From: G039029935 sp039029935
GTDB lineage: Bacteria > Chloroflexota > Anaerolineae > Caldilineales > Caldilineaceae
Direction of reading: 5' to 3'
NCBI GenBank assembly: GCA_039029935.1
Contig: JBCCFC010000732.1
Location: 1 to 6,933 of the forward strand
Length of the DNA stretch: 6,933 bases
The notes beneath the pieces were generated by a model. The model saw nothing but the letters and a program-made list of their open reading frames with translations. It made no database searches and was not told the origin of the DNA. Below, one piece after another: positions 5,124-6,933 of this stretch (the stretch's first letter is position 1; every line of letters begins with the position of its first letter). Both the position numbers and the translations under genes were made by a program.

Positions 5124-6794
5124 ATGTTTACACGTTTGAATCTGAACAGCATCAATACCAAAAATATTTTTCGCAAAAGTAGTATGACTGCCATTAGTGT
5201 TTTATGCGCAGGATCACTATTGGTCAGCGCATGTGGCGCACCCTCTTATAGTCAGCGTGGATATTCATCAGGCGATGCGGGCTATGCAGAAGAAGCAGCA
5301 CCAGCCCCCCTGCAAGCGAATAGAGTCCGTGCTGTCCCCGCCGAGGGCAATGGCTACTCCACAGGCGGCAGTGCAATCGTCAATGACAAGCCCTATGATG
5401 CCACCTTCTTTCAAAACTATGGGGTCAACCCCTTTATCGACACCGAAGATGATCACCTATCTACCTTTGCAATGGATGTAGACACGGCCTCGTACACGGT
5501 CGCTCGCCGCTATGTTCATGATGGTCACATGCCCGACCCTGACTCTGTGCGCACAGAAGAGTTCCTCAACTACTTTAAGCGCGACTATACACCGCCAAGC
5601 GAAGGGGCCTTTGCCATTCATCTCGAAGGTGCGCCATCTCCTTTTGGTGGTGAACGCTATCATCTGATGCGGGTCGGGTTGCAGGGCAAGGTCATCAATG
5701 CTGAGGATCGCAAAGATGCCTCTTTGGTCTTTGTGGTTGATGTCTCTGGCTCGATGAACCAAGAGAACCGCATCGGTTTGGTCAAACGCTCGCTGCGGTT
5801 GCTGGTGGAGGAGTTGCGCCCTACCGATGAAGTCGGTATCGTTGTCTATGGCGGTGGTGCGGGGCTGCATCTGCGACCCACGCCTGCCAGCCAAAAGGAT
5901 CGCATCCTACGAGCCATTGACCGCTTGCAAGCCAATGGTTCAACCAATCTGGAACAAGGACTGGTTCAGGGGTATCAGATGGCAGAAGAGATGATGCGTA
6001 TGGCCGAGAATGCGGAACAAGACCGTATTGTGCGCTTGATTCTGGCTTCGGATGGGGTTGCCAATGTTGGTAATACGGGGTCAAATTCGATTTTGAACCG
6101 TGTACAAGACTATGTTGACCAAGGCATCACGCTTTCAACCGTTGGCTTTGGCATGGGCAACTACAACGATGTGTTGATGGAGCAGCTTGCCAATGATGGT
6201 GATGGGAACTACGCCTATGTGGATACGCTGGATGAGGCCAACCGCTTCTTTGTCGAAAATTTGACAGGCATGTTGCAAGTTATCGCCAAGGATGCCAAGG
6301 TGCAGGTAGACTTTAATCCTGCTGTTGTCAGCCGCTATCGACTGTTGGGCTATGAGAACCGCCGTGTTGCTGATGATGACTTCCGCGATGACACAGTTGA
6401 TGCGGGTGAGGTTGGTGCAGGACATAGTGTAACGGCACTGTATGAGGTGAAATTTGCGAAGGCTGCGGATGGTGAGGAAATCGCCACCAACGAGGTCGCC
6501 GCCACTGTTTATGTGCGCTATCAAGATATGGATAGTGGGCAGGTTGTGGAAGTAAATAATGTCCTGGGTCGTGAGCAATTTGCCAATGACATCTACGCCG
6601 CCTCACCCAGCTTCCAGCTCGATACGGCCATCGCTGAATATGCCGAGATTCTACGAGAGAGCTACTGGGCACAAGACAGCCATATGAGCGATGTGCGTAT
6701 GATTGCGGAGCAGGCTGCTGATTTCTTTGTGGGTGATGAAGATGTAGATGAATTTTTAGGGTTGGTGCGTCAGGCAGAGCAGCTCTTAAACTAA
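5124..6794 (+). CDS. YfbK-like von Willebrand factor type A domain lipoprotein
   Basis: The product is 556 aa, close to the E. coli YfbK length. The signal peptide has a long basic n-region (R17, K18), a hydrophobic core at 21-35 and a lipobox LLVSAC, predicting cleavage and lipidation at C37, so the mature protein is membrane-anchored outside the cytoplasm. A Gly/Ser/Ala/Pro-rich linker follows (about 40-85). Next are the YfbK-type N-terminal domain (NPFIDTEDDHLSTFAMDVDTASY at about 102-124), the vWA domain (about 200-375) and a C-terminal YfbK-type domain (about 385-550). The MIDAS is complete: D206-x-S208-x-S210, T274 in GSTNL, and D310 in ASDGVAN, so it should bind Mg2+ or another divalent ion and could adhere to a protein partner. 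The partner and role are unknown. No MoxR ATPase, often found with vWA proteins, is in the window. Dyads at 4901-4959 may control it. Confidence 0.95.
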   Translation: MFTRLNLNSINTKNIFRKSSMTAISVLCAGSLLVSACGAPSYSQRGYSSGDAGYAEEAAPAPLQANRVRAVPAEGNGYSTGGSAIVNDKPYDATFFQNYGVNPFIDTEDDHLSTFAMDVDTASYTVARRYVHDGHMPDPDSVRTEEFLNYFKRDYTPPSEGAFAIHLEGAPSPFGGERYHLMRVGLQGKVINAEDRKDASLVFVVDVSGSMNQENRIGLVKRSLRLLVEELRPTDEVGIVVYGGGAGLHLRPTPASQKDRILRAIDRLQANGSTNLEQGLVQGYQMAEEMMRMAENAEQDRIVRLILASDGVANVGNTGSNSILNRVQDYVDQGITLSTVGFGMGNYNDVLMEQLANDGDGNYAYVDTLDEANRFFVENLTGMLQVIAKDAKVQVDFNPAVVSRYRLLGYENRRVADDDFRDDTVDAGEVGAGHSVTALYEVKFAKAADGEEIATNEVAATVYVRYQDMDSGQVVEVNNVLGREQFANDIYAASPSFQLDTAIAEYAEILRESYWAQDSHMSDVRMIAEQAADFFVGDEDVDEFLGLVRQAEQLLN

Positions 6795-6803
6795 GGAGAA
6801 TAA

Positions 6804-6850
6804 CCGCAGAGAGCGTAGAGCAAGCAGAGATTGTATAGAGAGCAGAGAGC
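6804..6850. repeat. Purine-rich GCAGAG repeat tract after the lipoprotein gene
   Basis: This tract is built of loose GCAGAG/GTAGAG/ATAGAG units. GCAGAGAGC occurs identically at 6806-6814 and 6842-6850. It follows the stop codon by only a few bases and encodes nothing recognisable. It resembles the degenerate GCAGAG-type tracts found in intergenic DNA of some environmental bacteria. Confidence 0.6.
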
Positions 6851-6864
6851 TAGATTTGCTGACA

Positions 6865-6894
6865 CCCTATTTCAACAGAGTTGTCGAAATAGGG
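6865..6894. terminator. Hairpin downstream of the lipoprotein gene
   Basis: CCCTATTT (6865-6872) pairs with AAATAGGG (6887-6894). Inside, CAAC (6873-6876) pairs with GTTG (6880-6883) around a 3-nt loop, leaving TCG bulged. This gives a 12-bp interrupted stem about 70 bp after the stop codon. The next bases are GAAAAG, not a T-run, so it is not a canonical intrinsic terminator. It may be a transcript-end stabiliser or another dispersed repeat. Confidence 0.45.
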
Positions 6895-6902
6895 GAAAAG
6901 AC

Positions 6903-6933
6903 AGTATCGCAGGTTGGCTACCTGCGTCACAGA
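6903..6933 (+). repeat. Third copy of the 31-bp dispersed hairpin repeat, at the window end
   Basis: These 31 bases are identical to 76-106 in the same orientation, including the CGCAGGT/ACCTGCG hairpin and the TCACAGA tail. The sequence stops exactly where the left-end copy reaches the centre of its palindrome, as expected if assembly broke inside a multi-copy element. Confidence 0.9.

Overview
The window looks like a complete short contig from a bacterial genome. It is probably an environmental or metagenomic assembly, because both ends stop in the same repeat. The base composition is roughly balanced, Shine-Dalgarno sites are canonical (AGGAG or AAGGAG), and the intergenic gaps are rich in repeats. 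The gene mix is a YfbK-type von Willebrand lipoprotein, a calerythrin-like EF-hand protein, a soluble P450, a PhyH dioxygenase and DinB/HEAT proteins. This would suit a Chloroflexota-like or other large-genome, environmental bacterium, but that placement is an impression and was not tested.

Layout: 1-219 is a perfect giant palindrome (107-bp arms, 5-nt centre) whose right arm runs into the first gene. Two + strand genes follow with a 4-bp overlap: a HEAT-repeat protein (182-1030) and a DinB-family protein (1027-1524). They converge on a - strand pair, transcribed cytochrome P450 (2599-3852) then PhyH-type dioxygenase (1606-2481), separated by a convergent array of 15-bp units. A 335-bp divergent gap (3853-4187) separates the P450 from a + strand EF-hand protein (4188-4739). 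A 384-bp gap then holds an 8-bp-unit palindromic array and a cluster of GTACCAT half-sites. The last gene is a vWA lipoprotein (5124-6794). The window ends in a purine-rich repeat, a hairpin and a third copy of the 31-bp repeat seen at the left end.

How the genes work together: P450 and PhyH are both oxygen-dependent Fe enzymes (heme and non-heme) and could act on one substrate, but no biosynthetic scaffold gene or redox partner is in view. HEAT and DinB proteins are likely translated together. The EF-hand protein binds Ca2+ and the lipoprotein has an intact MIDAS metal site, but nothing links them beyond being neighbours on one strand. I see no tRNA, rRNA, CRISPR array or transposase. The genes belong to known families; the less usual content is the repeat architecture between them and the operator-like dyads before the lipoprotein gene.
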